Part shown: positions 48,901 to 56,380 of the stretch, piece by piece | Numbering within the stretch: position 1 is the stretch's first letter | Layout of the letters: the number at the start of each line of letters is the position of its first letter | Source: Lacinutrix venerupis | GTDB lineage: Bacteria > Bacteroidota > Bacteroidia > Flavobacteriales > Flavobacteriaceae | Length of the DNA: 64,000 bases | Assembly (NCBI RefSeq): GCF_003663945.1 | Contig: NZ_RCCH01000007.1 | Location: forward strand, 62,001-126,000 | Reading direction: 5' to 3' | Program-made: the position numbers and the translations under genes | Notes under the pieces: model-generated | What the model was told of the DNA's origin: nothing | The model's database searches: none | What the model saw: only the letters and a program-made list of their open reading frames with translations

Positions 48901-49467
48901 GGTTATTATAAAACGTCTTGGAATGGTGAAGAAATTAAACCAGAAATGGCCGAAGTAAAAATTACTAAAAAAGGAAATGGTATTGCTTGGGGAAGTATGT
49001 ACTGGCAATATTTCGAAGATTTAGACAAAATTACCTCAGCTGAAACACCTTTAAAACTGAAGAAAAAACTCTTTAAAAAAACGAATACAGATAAAGGTGA
49101 AGTAATAACAGATATTACAAAAGACACCAAACTTGAAGTTGGAGATTTAGTTCGTATTCGTATAGAATTACGTAGCGATCGTGCTATGGAATTTGTACAC
49201 ATGAAAGATATGCGAGCTGCAGGTTTAGAACCTGTAAATGTGTTATCTCAATACAAATACCAAGATGGTTTAGGCTATTATGAAGCTACAAAAGACGCAT
49301 CAACAAATTTCTTTTTCGATTATTTGCCAAAAGGCATTTATGTTTTTGAATACGATTTACGAGTAAGTAATGCTGGAAATATGAGTAATGGTATTACAAC
49401 CATACAAAGTATGTATGCTCCTGAATTTAGTAGCCATAGTGAAGGCAGTAGAATTACGGTTGAATAA
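42907..49467 (+). CDS. alpha-2-macroglobulin-like protein with inserted TonB-plug module
   Basis: A 2186-residue secreted protein (signal peptide to about residue 23, ...NTSFSQ; a second ATG at 42916 is an alternative start). An N-terminal helical region of about 400 residues precedes the macroglobulin domains; the MG2 domain is near 590-690 (VFTDRSIYRPEQTVYFKG). At 1197-1400 lies an insert: a carboxypeptidase-regulatory-like domain (AGVNVIVNEKRKGTTTDSNG) and a TonB-receptor plug (VTLRGNSSISG, ALVVIDG, ALYGSKAANGVIIVTT). The A2M core then begins (about 1408, ETAFFFPQLQTNEKGE) and carries the thioester motif CNEQ at 1636-1639, followed by the thiol-ester helical domain and a C-terminal beta domain. 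Such proteins trap proteases by covalent capture; no pbpC neighbour is present. Confidence 0.92.
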   Translation: MYKMNKIVSILMIILFANTSFSQDNNYSKLWNDVENFEIEGLPKSALKALEVIEDKAKAENNASQLVKIMLFKSKFMLTLEEDAQLNIIEAFKAEIKKSNAPTKNVLENILATLYWQYFQQNRWKFYNRTKTNDKVDSNDFRTWDLETLFAEVHLHYKNSLNNGLILQQTNLDNFDAIIHKQKDSRIYRPTLFDFLAHNALIFYKHQETHITKPAYKFIIDNPQYLSASSAFAASKIETKDTSSLEFNALKLYQELIKFHLKDKEPYALATVNIERLNFVKQYATFNNKDAIYISALKAEIEKHKTHEVSALYSFQLASIYNAHALAYNAKTNPDARWKIKEAIAICDAAISKFPKSKGAEQCNVLKQNMQNPSLQILTETILPIQTEAKLLVTYKALDVINLKAHKLTEKQYNTFSKIYRNDEKKEFIAGLNTYKTWDASLKNEKDYLVHSTEILMPKLDNGRYLITANTSALKENFSAHTLVQVTNIAMLEYDDSTKKHLQFIDRNNGIPIANAKVKLDYTYGNEKVETINKTTDSNGKLSISKSKKNRNNIQVKISTSSDVAYYSNLYINNYYRDRNRDEKPRYNTFVFTDRSIYRPEQTVYFKGISIKTHDNKSEVVTNQNITAKLFNVNGETVKELDLKTNDYGSVTGEFILPEGGLTGNFSIRLQGNNYNSGYTNILVEEYKRPKFETNFKPITETIKVNDSVKVTGEALAFAGSTISNAKVVYRVKRNIQFPRWYYWRGPNNTVDQGQEITQGETTTDASGNYEITFKAIPDESVDKKSLPIFNYEITADVTDINGETRNTKTIVNVGYHALTATISINNTLDKTNKDHKVEIDTRNLNGEFVPAKGTLKIYKLKAPEHVLRPRPWNAPDYQNFTETEFKKHFPHEAYTNEHQTENWEKGELVYEKKFDTEKSAALDLGNIKKWQSGEYIVILETKDKFGQDVKDEAKTRVYSDKDEVLADNQLFRVTTDKEQYATNETVELTFATAANDIWVTVDIEKDHHIVKTEIIKLNRNSKTIKIPVTSKDLGGFVVHYSFAAFNSFHSNSVKINVPYPKTDLEIETLTFREKLQPGTDETWKFKIKGPKGDKVAAELLASMYDSSLDEFKSHNWSFNPIYRYNYYSSFRRHAYKSFGNTNFNVQRNTSYKNYPQTQQYDQLNWYGFNLNNKWQYQQYLKSLQKTVSTYDKDLKAGTVTGLVFDGGNQPIAGVNVIVNEKRKGTTTDSNGAFTINAKTGDKLTLSYVGNQKTITIGKENTFKIYFNDNSLGQVVVTLGSEKKEAELTSSTKRITADELTQASNPSVMEQEEDFAYYRGNMYSKKVTLRGNSSISGNEKALVVIDGEISTNEILQSLNPKNIVSINVLKGAEGTALYGSKAANGVIIVTTSKNSNANFDNVKIRKNLQETAFFFPQLQTNEKGEVSFSFTTPEALTKWKLQLLAHTKTLEHATTSLTAVTQKELMVLPNVPRFLREGDQISISTKISNLTKKELNGVAVLQLFDALTGKSIDNQLANANNNKSFTVDAKGSTSVTWNLNVSDNVQAIQYKIIAKSGNYSDGEQNALPVLTNRMLVTESLPMWIRSNQTKTFTLDKLKNNTSTTLKNHKLTLEMTSNPAWYAVQALPYLMEYPYECNEQTFSRFYANALASHIANSNPRIQEVFNQWKNTDALLSNLEKNQELKSILIQETPWLRDAQSETEQKKRIALLFDLNKMNNELSKAKNKLKQNQMSSGAWSWFGDYRENRYITQHIITGFGHLDKLNVTSSAGDTSQMIDKALNYLDSEFVQEYKDIRKYDKDADLNIDRLSYTQLHYLYMRSFFPNNKPSEEVREIMEYYHSQIKNYWLKRPLYAKGMMALITYRMKDEVTSAKILKSLKETSITSEELGMYWKANTSSWHWYQAPIETQALMIEAFSEAGTIIQSEAKNLETIDELKIWLLKNKQTNRWKTTKATTEAVYALLLQGSDWLSVTDMVEVVIGGQSINPSKLEAVKIEAGTGYYKTSWNGEEIKPEMAEVKITKKGNGIAWGSMYWQYFEDLDKITSAETPLKLKKKLFKKTNTDKGEVITDITKDTKLEVGDLVRIRIELRSDRAMEFVHMKDMRAAGLEPVNVLSQYKYQDGLGYYEATKDASTNFFFDYLPKGIYVFEYDLRVSNAGNMSNGITTIQSMYAPEFSSHSEGSRITVE

Positions 49468-49511
49468 TTTCATAAACATTATTATTTTTATAAAAAATAG
49501 CCCAATAAAAA

Positions 49512-49538
49512 AACCTCGCAAATGCGAGGTTTTTTTTG
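49512..49538. terminator. bidirectional terminator between convergent genes
   Basis: AACCTCGCA (49512-49520) pairs perfectly with TGCGAGGTT (49523-49531), with A runs on the left and eight T on the right, so it can end transcripts in both directions: from the macroglobulin gene and from the lipoprotein gene at 49562. Confidence 0.92.
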
Positions 49539-49561
49539 TGTTAAACTAATATAGATAATTA

Positions 49562-50242
49562 TTATTTTTTATCGTCTGCTACTTCGTTTAATTTGTTGAT
49601 TTCCTTATTATATTTTTCTCTAGCATTATCAACATTCTTATTTAGCTTCTCATTAGCCTTACGGTTTATTTTAACGTAAGTATCAAATGTTTCGTTTATT
49701 TCCTCTACTAAATCATCATACGCTTCATTAACCTCTTCTAGATCTCTTTTATACTTTTTCTCATTAGTATTATCTGAACTCATAAGAGCTTTATATTCCT
49801 TTTGCAAATCTTCAATATCTTCACTTATCTCTTCGGTCATCATCCATTCTGGTCTAGTTGTACTTAAAGACGCAATGGTACTTTCAAAATTTGGTAATGC
49901 AGTTTGCATTGTATTTAAATCTGCATCCTCTAATTTCTTCATTTCGATAGATAATTCATTAAATCCGTCCCAACCACTAATTTGTAAAGCCTTTACATCA
50001 TTATTTATTGAACGCTCAACAACTTCTCCATCTACAGATGTTACTTTATTATAAGCCATCATTTGTTCTGTATCAGAATTAGAAGTATTCTCTTTAAGCA
50101 TATCTTCTTTCTCAGAATTCATTTCAACCTTATTTTCTTCGTCCATATCTTTCATGTCTTTAGATTTATTTTCGTCCATACAAGACGTAAAAATTAATCC
50201 GGACATTGCTAATACCGATATTGATGTTTTTAAATTTTTCAT
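49562..50242 (-). CDS. acidic coiled-coil surface lipoprotein, function unknown
   Basis: A 226-residue lipoprotein. I start at ATG 50242 (MKNLKTSISVLAMSGLIFTSC), which gives a proper lipobox FTSC; the frame opens further upstream but that lies over a probable promoter at 50267-50274. After the cysteine comes MDENKSKDMKDMDEENK, rich in acidic and lysine residues. The rest is mostly helical, with coiled-coil propensity in residues 120-226 (EEINETFDTYVKINRKANEKL). No known family is recognised. Convergent with the macroglobulin gene, separated by a shared terminator. Confidence 0.83.
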   Translation of the reverse strand: MKNLKTSISVLAMSGLIFTSCMDENKSKDMKDMDEENKVEMNSEKEDMLKENTSNSDTEQMMAYNKVTSVDGEVVERSINNDVKALQISGWDGFNELSIEMKKLEDADLNTMQTALPNFESTIASLSTTRPEWMMTEEISEDIEDLQKEYKALMSSDNTNEKKYKRDLEEVNEAYDDLVEEINETFDTYVKINRKANEKLNKNVDNAREKYNKEINKLNEVADDKK

Positions 50243-50266
50243 AATATTTAGTTTTTTGGTTCGGTA

Positions 50267-50274
50267 CAAAGTTA
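50267..50274 (-). promoter_or_regulatory. -7 promoter element of the acidic lipoprotein gene
   Basis: The minus strand reads TAACTTTG, an exact TAnnTTTG match, 25 bases above the chosen ATG at 50242. This supports that start over the more upstream one. Confidence 0.5.
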
Positions 50275-50428
50275 AAACCATGACATGCTTTAATAAAGAA
50301 AAGAATTGTAAAATCGTCTTAAATTTTTGATAATAATTAACAAAATCACAATTTTATTTAACAAATGTTGAAATAAAACATAATATTTTATTAAAAAAAT
50401 AAGATTACCTCAAGAGTGTAAACAAAAA

Positions 50429-50453
50429 AAGCCTTTTCAAAATGAAAAGGCTT
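50429..50453 (-). terminator. terminator of valS
   Basis: AAGCCTTTTCA (50429-50439) pairs perfectly with TGAAAAGGCTT (50443-50453) around a three-base loop; on the minus strand a run of T follows (complement of 50424-50430). It lies 22 bases after the valS stop codon. Confidence 0.93.
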
Positions 50454-50474
50454 TAAGGTTTTAATATGTCTGTT

Positions 50475-53111
50475 CTATTTTAAACTGGCTAAACTTGTAT
50501 TTAATGTTTCAATTTTAGCTAAAGCATCTGCTTCTTTTTTCTTCTCTGCTGCAACTACTTGTTCTGGTGCGCCTGCAACAAAACGTTCGTTTGATAATTT
50601 CTTTTGCACAGATTTAAGGAATCCTTCGGTGTATTTTAATTCTTCCGTTAATTTAATAATTTCTGCTTCAACGTCTATTGCACCTTCCATAGGTATAAAA
50701 TACTCGTTAGATTTTACTCTAAAGGTTAATGCTCCTTCTACGGCTTCATTAACGTAATCTATACTTTCAAGATTTCCTAATTTAGAAATAACCTCGTCGA
50801 AAACAGTATTTGCTTTTTCATTATTTATTACAGAAAAACCAATAGCATCTTTAAAAGCTATATTTTTTTCTTTTCTAACGGTTCTTATTCCTGAAATAAC
50901 TTCTGAGGCAAAATCGAATTGAGATATAAGCTCTTTATTAATAGGTTTTGCTTCTGGCCATTTTGCAATTATTAAAGCTTCTTCTGGTGTACGTTCTGAA
51001 ATATATTGCCAAATATCTTCGGTTAAAAATGGCATAAAAGGATGAAGTATTTTTAAGTTGTCCTCAAAAATAGCCATTACATTATTGTAAGTTTTAGCAT
51101 CTATAGGTTGTTGGTAAGCAGGTTTTACAATCTCTAATAACCAACCACAAAAATCATCGTAAATTAATTTGTATGTTGCCATTAAAGCATCGCTTAAACG
51201 GTATTTACTAAAATGGTCTTCTATTTCTACTAATGCTGTTTGAAACTTAGCTTCGTACCATTTTAAAGCTATTTCACTAGATTTTGGTTGTGCAATTGCA
51301 TCACTAACTTCCCATAAGTTTGTTAAATTGAAGGCATTCCATATTTTATTTCCAAACTTTTTACCTTGGTCGCAAAGTGCTTCGTCAAACATTAAATCGT
51401 TTCCTGCTGCACTACTTAACAGTAAACCAACTCGAACTCCACCAGCTCCATAATCGTCAATTAACTTTAGAGCATCTGGAGAATTTCCTAAAGATTTAGA
51501 CATTTTACGACGTTGTTTATCGCGAACTAAACCTGTTAAATATACATTATTAAAAGGTTTTTGGTCTTTATATTCGTAACCAGCAATTATCATACGTGCT
51601 ACCCAAAAGAATAAAATATCTGGACCTGTTACTAAATCGTTAGTTGGGTAATAATATTTTATTTCTTCGTTTTCTGGATTACGAATACCATCGAAAACAC
51701 TCATTGGCCATAACCAAGAGCTAAACCAAGTGTCTAAGGCATCGGTATCTTGTTTTAAATCTTCCGCTTTTAAATCTGTTTTACCAGTTACTTTTTGCGC
51801 TTTTTCAACTGCTTTTTCTATATTCTCTGCAACTACAAAATCTTCTTTTCCTTCACCATAGAAATAGGCAGGAATTTGTTGTCCCCAAAGTAACTGTCTA
51901 GAAATATTCCAATCGCGAATGTTCTCCATCCAATGACGGTAGGTGTTTTCGAATTTCTTTGGAAATAATTTAATTTCAGGATCTTCGCCTAAAACGGCTT
52001 CTATAGCTGGTTTTACTAATTCTTCCATTTTTAAGAACCACTGGTCGCTTAATCTTGGCTCGATTACAGCTTTTGTTCTTTCACTAGTTCCAACTTTGTT
52101 AATATGTGTTTCGGTTTTAACTAAAGCACCTGTTTCTTCTAATAATTTTGAAACGGCTTTTCTAGCAACAAAACGATCTTGGCCTTCAAATTGTAAACCA
52201 AAGCTATTTAATGTAGCATCTTCATTAAAAATATCTATTACTTCTAAATTATGTTTATCTCCTAAAACTTTATCGTTTTCATCATGAGCAGGTGTTACTT
52301 TTAAACAACCTGTACCGAATTCTAAATCTACGTATTCGTCTTCTATAATAGGAATAACCCTTCCGCAAATAGGAACAATTGCTTTTTTTCCTTTTAAATG
52401 AGTAAAACGCTCATCTTCTGGATTTATACAAATTGCAGTATCTCCAAAAATAGTTTCAGGACGTGTTGTAGCAATGGTTAAAGTATTATCACTTCCTTCA
52501 ATTTTATAATTGATATAGTATAAGTTACCTTGGCGTTCTTCGTGTATTACCTCTTCATCAGACAAAGTAGTTTTGGCTTCAGGATCCCAGTTTACCATAC
52601 GGTAACCTCTATAAATAAGACCTTTTTCGTGTAAATCTACAAAGACTTTAATTACAGCTTCAGACATGTCGTTGTCCATTGTAAATTTTGTGCGTTCCCA
52701 ATCGCAAGAACATCCTAATTTTTTAAGTTGCTCTAAAATAACGCCACCATATTCTTCGGTCCAATCCCAAGCATGTTTTAAAAACTCGTCTCTTGTAAGG
52801 TTGTTTTTATCTATACCTTGCTCTTTTAAACGCGCTACAACTTTTGCTTCTGTTGCAATAGATGCATGATCTGTTCCTGGCACCCAACAAGCGTTTTTAC
52901 CTTGTAATCGTGCACGACGTATTAAAACATCTTGAATTGTATTATTTAGCATGTGTCCCATATGCAATACACCTGTAACATTAGGAGGCGGAATTACAAT
53001 GGTGTAAGGTTCTCTCTCGTCTGGTGTAGAATGAAAATAATTATGTTTCATCCAGTAGTTATACCACTTGTTTTCTACGGTTTTTGCATCATATTTAGAT
53101 GGAATGCTCAT
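50475..53111 (-). CDS. valS: valine--tRNA ligase
   Basis: Class I aminoacyl-tRNA synthetase that charges tRNA-Val and edits threonine. I start at ATG 53111 (878 residues, MSIPSKYDAKTVENKWYNYW); the open frame to 53144 runs over a promoter box at 53142-53149. The HIGH motif is HMGH at residues 50-53 (PPPNVTGVLHMGHM), the CP1 editing domain includes TIATTRPETIFGDTAI, and the KMSKS loop lies near residue 535 (RRKMSKSLGNSP). The C-terminal coiled coil is present. Length is typical of Bacteroidota. Confidence 0.97.
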   Translation of the reverse strand: MSIPSKYDAKTVENKWYNYWMKHNYFHSTPDEREPYTIVIPPPNVTGVLHMGHMLNNTIQDVLIRRARLQGKNACWVPGTDHASIATEAKVVARLKEQGIDKNNLTRDEFLKHAWDWTEEYGGVILEQLKKLGCSCDWERTKFTMDNDMSEAVIKVFVDLHEKGLIYRGYRMVNWDPEAKTTLSDEEVIHEERQGNLYYINYKIEGSDNTLTIATTRPETIFGDTAICINPEDERFTHLKGKKAIVPICGRVIPIIEDEYVDLEFGTGCLKVTPAHDENDKVLGDKHNLEVIDIFNEDATLNSFGLQFEGQDRFVARKAVSKLLEETGALVKTETHINKVGTSERTKAVIEPRLSDQWFLKMEELVKPAIEAVLGEDPEIKLFPKKFENTYRHWMENIRDWNISRQLLWGQQIPAYFYGEGKEDFVVAENIEKAVEKAQKVTGKTDLKAEDLKQDTDALDTWFSSWLWPMSVFDGIRNPENEEIKYYYPTNDLVTGPDILFFWVARMIIAGYEYKDQKPFNNVYLTGLVRDKQRRKMSKSLGNSPDALKLIDDYGAGGVRVGLLLSSAAGNDLMFDEALCDQGKKFGNKIWNAFNLTNLWEVSDAIAQPKSSEIALKWYEAKFQTALVEIEDHFSKYRLSDALMATYKLIYDDFCGWLLEIVKPAYQQPIDAKTYNNVMAIFEDNLKILHPFMPFLTEDIWQYISERTPEEALIIAKWPEAKPINKELISQFDFASEVISGIRTVRKEKNIAFKDAIGFSVINNEKANTVFDEVISKLGNLESIDYVNEAVEGALTFRVKSNEYFIPMEGAIDVEAEIIKLTEELKYTEGFLKSVQKKLSNERFVAGAPEQVVAAEKKKEADALAKIETLNTSLASLK

Positions 53112-53141
53112 ACTTTGGAATAGTTTTTGAATATTGATTAG

Positions 53142-53149
53142 CAAAAATA
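53142..53149 (-). promoter_or_regulatory. -7 promoter element of valS
   Basis: The minus strand reads TATTTTTG, an exact match to TAnnTTTG, with TTC rather than TTG at the -33 position 19 bases above. It lies 31 bases above the chosen start at 53111. Confidence 0.5.
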
Positions 53150-53214
53150 CTTATATTTCTGTTTCTGCGAAATATTAAAGAGTATTAATGTATAGTTAAA
53201 TAAGTTGAATGTAC

Positions 53215-53245
53215 TTGTGAGATTGCATTACATCTAATATTTTTG
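53215..53245 (+). promoter_or_regulatory. promoter of the DUF1573 gene
   Basis: TTG (53215-53217), 20 bases, then TATTTTTG (53238-53245), a full match to the Bacteroidota promoter consensus. The start codon is 54 bases downstream. Confidence 0.75.
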
Positions 53246-53298
53246 CAGATAGAGGAAAAAGGAGTTAAATTTACAAAACCATTATAAATCAAAATAAA

Positions 53299-53727
53299 AT
53301 GAAAAATTTAATAACATTATTATTTGTCGGATTAATTACATTTTCAATTAATGCTCAAGAAAAAGTAGCAAAAATTGAATTTAAAGAGACTACAATTGAT
53401 TACGGAACTATTGAAAAAGGCGCTGATGGCGTAAGAACATTTGAATTTACAAACACTGGAGACGCTCCATTAATTGTATCTAAAGTTAGTTCTAGTTGCG
53501 GTTGTACTGTACCTAAAAAACCTAAAGCACCTATTATGCCAGGAAAAACTGGTGAAATTGAGGTTAAATATGACACAAAACGTGTAATGCCAATTAGAAA
53601 AACAATTACTGTTTTATCTAATGCAGAAACTCCAACTGTATCTTTAAAAATAAAAGGAGAAGTTATAGATCCTTCTAAAACAAGTGTACTTGAAAAGTCT
53701 AGAAGTAAAAGTGTAATGGAAAAGTAA
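53299..53727 (+). CDS. secreted DUF1573 protein
   Basis: A 142-residue protein with signal peptide (MKNLITLLFVGLITFSINAQ) and one DUF1573 domain, an immunoglobulin-like (ASPM/SPD-2/hydin-type) beta sandwich: IDYGTIEKGADGVRTFEFTNTGDAPLIV, the cysteine pair in SSCGCTVP (conserved in the family), then KVRYDTKR-type strand (IEVKYDTKRVMPIRKTITV). These proteins are abundant in Bacteroidota envelopes; their role is not established. It has its own promoter and is closed by a terminator shared with the convergent protease gene. Confidence 0.9.
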   Translation: MKNLITLLFVGLITFSINAQEKVAKIEFKETTIDYGTIEKGADGVRTFEFTNTGDAPLIVSKVSSSCGCTVPKKPKAPIMPGKTGEIEVKYDTKRVMPIRKTITVLSNAETPTVSLKIKGEVIDPSKTSVLEKSRSKSVMEK

Positions 53728-53748
53728 ATCTATACTCCATAAAATTTA

Positions 53749-53778
53749 TAAAAGCCGAAATTTTTTTTCGGCTTTTTT
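53749..53778. terminator. bidirectional terminator between DUF1573 and the aspartyl protease
   Basis: AAAGCCGAAA (53751-53760) pairs with TTTCGGCTTT (53766-53775) around five T, and the outer arms are A and T runs, so it works on both strands. The right arm reaches into the last codons before 53777. Confidence 0.85.
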
Positions 53779-55114
53779 ATTTTATTAAAGATTCTAATCT
53801 AAATATGGCGATAAATTTAATTCCATAACGCTCTAACTCCATCGTTATTTTTTTTCCTTCTTTACCATAAAAGTGAAATATTAATTCTTGTAAACTGTAT
53901 TTTAAAGTATCGTGCCCATTAATTTTAGTAATTATATCTCCTTTTCTTATTCCTACCCTAGCGGCTGGAGAATTAGCTCTTACCGAAGAAACAGTATATG
54001 CTTTTTTAGCTACATATTTTCCCGTATTTACATAAACAGCCTGAACATTTATAATATCGCCATCCATTGAAAATTCGTTTTTTGAAATAATATTTTTATC
54101 ATACTCTGTAATTAATCTAACACCTTCATTTTCTACTTCAATACCACTTTTATTATAACTAAACTCTTTATTAAAATTAAAATTTCGCTTTAACACCATA
54201 CGTTGCTTACTATAGTCTAAAGTAATATTAAAACGCTTTAAAATTTCTCCGCCAACGCTACCTCTTCGACCTTTTATCTCCCTTAAAACAGAAGTGTAAC
54301 TTTTATCCGGGAAAGCTACTAATGGATTATATAAAGTATAGCTATTTAATTTCAAAGCATTAATTTTTGAACGCTTACCGTGAACACTACCGCTTAAGCC
54401 GTAACCTAAAAAATCGTCGAAATAATTATCTTTAATAGATATACCTAAACTATCATTCTCAAAAAGCCATAATGCATCACTACTACCAGAATCTATCAAT
54501 AATTTTACAGGAATAGTTTTACTCCCTATATCTACAGCAATATTAACATATGGTTTATTATTATAAAACTCTAAATCAAAGCTTTCGCACCTACTACATG
54601 ATTTGTATTTATACCCATCTAAAGCAGTTAACTTAAGTTGCTTTTTACTATAGTTTATATCTACAACAAAATCTTTTAATAAATCGTAACCAATAATGCC
54701 ATGTATTGCCACACCTAGTTTAGGTGCAAAATTTATTGAAGAATCATAAATCACATAAAAATCTTGATTATTATTTACTGCATCTCCAATTTTAAAAGTG
54801 TTACCAGAAGATTTTAAAGCTTCAATTTCACCATTATTCCCTAAACCTTTAAGGTAAATTTTTTCGGCATTTAAAATTTCTAAAGAGTCTGATGATTTTA
54901 AAAAATTAAATATAATTGGCTTACTAACTCCAGTGTCTAACAAAAAAGAAAGTTTAACTCCATTTACTTCAACAGGAATAATTATAACATTATTAATAAT
55001 TTCGAAATTAATTTTATCTATTCCTTTTTTATTATTAATTACATAACTTCCTTGTGTAAAGCAAAGTATTGGAAACCATAAGAATATAAAAAGCAATCTC
55101 AATTTAATTATCAT
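53777..55114 (-). CDS. secreted aspartyl (retropepsin-like) protease with PDZ domain
   Basis: A 445-residue envelope protein. I start at ATG 55114, giving a signal peptide (MIIKLRLLFIFLWFPILCFTQ). Two retropepsin-type segments each carry a DTG/DSG active-site triad: FLLDTGVSKPIIF near residue 58 and LLIDSGSSDALWLF near residue 206, so the two lobes could form a single-chain active site. A PDZ domain lies at about 375-435 (ANSPAARVGIRKGDIITKINGHD). Flavobacteria often encode such proteases; substrates are unknown. Its start is 75 bases from the divergent aminotransferase gene. Confidence 0.88.
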   Translation of the reverse strand: MIIKLRLLFIFLWFPILCFTQGSYVINNKKGIDKINFEIINNVIIIPVEVNGVKLSFLLDTGVSKPIIFNFLKSSDSLEILNAEKIYLKGLGNNGEIEALKSSGNTFKIGDAVNNNQDFYVIYDSSINFAPKLGVAIHGIIGYDLLKDFVVDINYSKKQLKLTALDGYKYKSCSRCESFDLEFYNNKPYVNIAVDIGSKTIPVKLLIDSGSSDALWLFENDSLGISIKDNYFDDFLGYGLSGSVHGKRSKINALKLNSYTLYNPLVAFPDKSYTSVLREIKGRRGSVGGEILKRFNITLDYSKQRMVLKRNFNFNKEFSYNKSGIEVENEGVRLITEYDKNIISKNEFSMDGDIINVQAVYVNTGKYVAKKAYTVSSVRANSPAARVGIRKGDIITKINGHDTLKYSLQELIFHFYGKEGKKITMELERYGIKFIAIFRLESLIK

Positions 55115-55189
55115 AGTGATTGAAGTTAAGAAATTTATTAACATAGATTAGACTTTTTTTTTGCAACTTTGTTTTTTAAAATTAATTCT

Positions 55190-56380
55190 ATGCCATCGAT
55201 TTCTAAAAAAGGGCAATTAATGCCACAATCTCCTATAAGAAAACTTGTTCCATTTGCTGAAAAAGCATACAAACAAGGCAAAACAGTATACCATTTAAAT
55301 ATAGGACAGCCAGATATTAAAACACCTCAAGTAGCTTTAGACGCAGTTAAAATACACTCTTTAGATATTTTAGCCTATACAAGATCTGAAGGTTCTGAAC
55401 AATACAGACAAAAAATAGCAAAATATTATGCTAACAATGACATTCATGTAAATCACGATGATATTATTGTAACCACAGGAGGAAGCGAAGCGCTTTTATT
55501 TGCTTTTGGAAGTATTATGGACGTAGATGATGAAATTATTATTCCAGAACCTTTTTATGCCAATTACAATGGATTTTCAACAGCCTCTGGTGTAAAAGTA
55601 GTACCTGTTATTTCTAAAATAGAAAACAATTTTGCACTGCCTCCTATCGAGGAATTTGAAAAATTAATAACACCAAAAACAAAAGGTATATTAATTTGTA
55701 ACCCAGGAAATCCAACCGGGTACTTATATTCTAAAGAAGAAATAAAAAAATTAGCAGATATAGTAAAAAAACACGACCTATTTTTAATAGCAGATGAGGT
55801 TTACAGAGAGTTTGCCTATGATGGAGCAACACACTACTCTATATTACAAGAAGAAAGCCTGAATGATTATGCCATAGTTATAGATTCTGTTTCTAAGCGT
55901 TATAGCATGTGTGGTGCAAGAATAGGATGTTTAGTTTCAAAAAACAAACAAGTTATACAAACAGCATTAAAATTTGCTCAGGCAAGATTAAGTCCGCCAA
56001 CATTAGCACAAATTGCTAGTGAAGCAGCTTTAGAGACACCGCAAAGTTATTTTGACGATGTTATTGAAGAGTATGTAGATAGAAGAAACACTTTAATTTC
56101 TGAATTAAATAAAGTAGAAGGTCTAAAAGTTGCCAATCCAAAAGGTGCATTTTATTGTATAGCAGAGCTTCCAGTAAAAAATAGTGATGCTTTTGCTCAA
56201 TGGCTTTTAGAAGATTTCGACGTTAATGGAGAAACAATTATGGTTGCTCCTGCAGCAGGTTTTTATTCTACTCCTGGTGTTGGTTTAAATCAAATTAGAA
56301 TTGCATATGTTTTAAACAAAGAAAGTTTAATTAAAGCAGTAAACATTCTAAAAGAAGCTTTAAAAGTATATAAAGACTAG
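55190..56380 (+). CDS. pyridoxal-phosphate-dependent aminotransferase, class I
   Basis: A 396-residue fold-type I aminotransferase of the aspartate/aromatic group. The start ATG 55190 (MPSISKKGQLMPQSPIRKL) is preferred to the TTG at 55169 seen in the same frame. Visible motifs: NIGQPDIKTP, the PLP pocket TTGGSEALLFAF, NPGNPTGYLYS, the IADEVYREFAYDG aspartate/tyrosine, the Schiff-base lysine in IDSVSKRYSMCGARIG (about residue 235), and the C-terminal carboxylate-binding RIAYVL. The natural amino acid cannot be decided. It overlaps murB by one base. Confidence 0.92.
   Translation: MPSISKKGQLMPQSPIRKLVPFAEKAYKQGKTVYHLNIGQPDIKTPQVALDAVKIHSLDILAYTRSEGSEQYRQKIAKYYANNDIHVNHDDIIVTTGGSEALLFAFGSIMDVDDEIIIPEPFYANYNGFSTASGVKVVPVISKIENNFALPPIEEFEKLITPKTKGILICNPGNPTGYLYSKEEIKKLADIVKKHDLFLIADEVYREFAYDGATHYSILQEESLNDYAIVIDSVSKRYSMCGARIGCLVSKNKQVIQTALKFAQARLSPPTLAQIASEAALETPQSYFDDVIEEYVDRRNTLISELNKVEGLKVANPKGAFYCIAELPVKNSDAFAQWLLEDFDVNGETIMVAPAAGFYSTPGVGLNQIRIAYVLNKESLIKAVNILKEALKVYKD

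Noticed and set aside
42907-49467. The plug domain as an assembly or frameshift artefact
   Set aside because: The frame is continuous through both borders, composition does not change, and the macroglobulin domains are complete on both sides.
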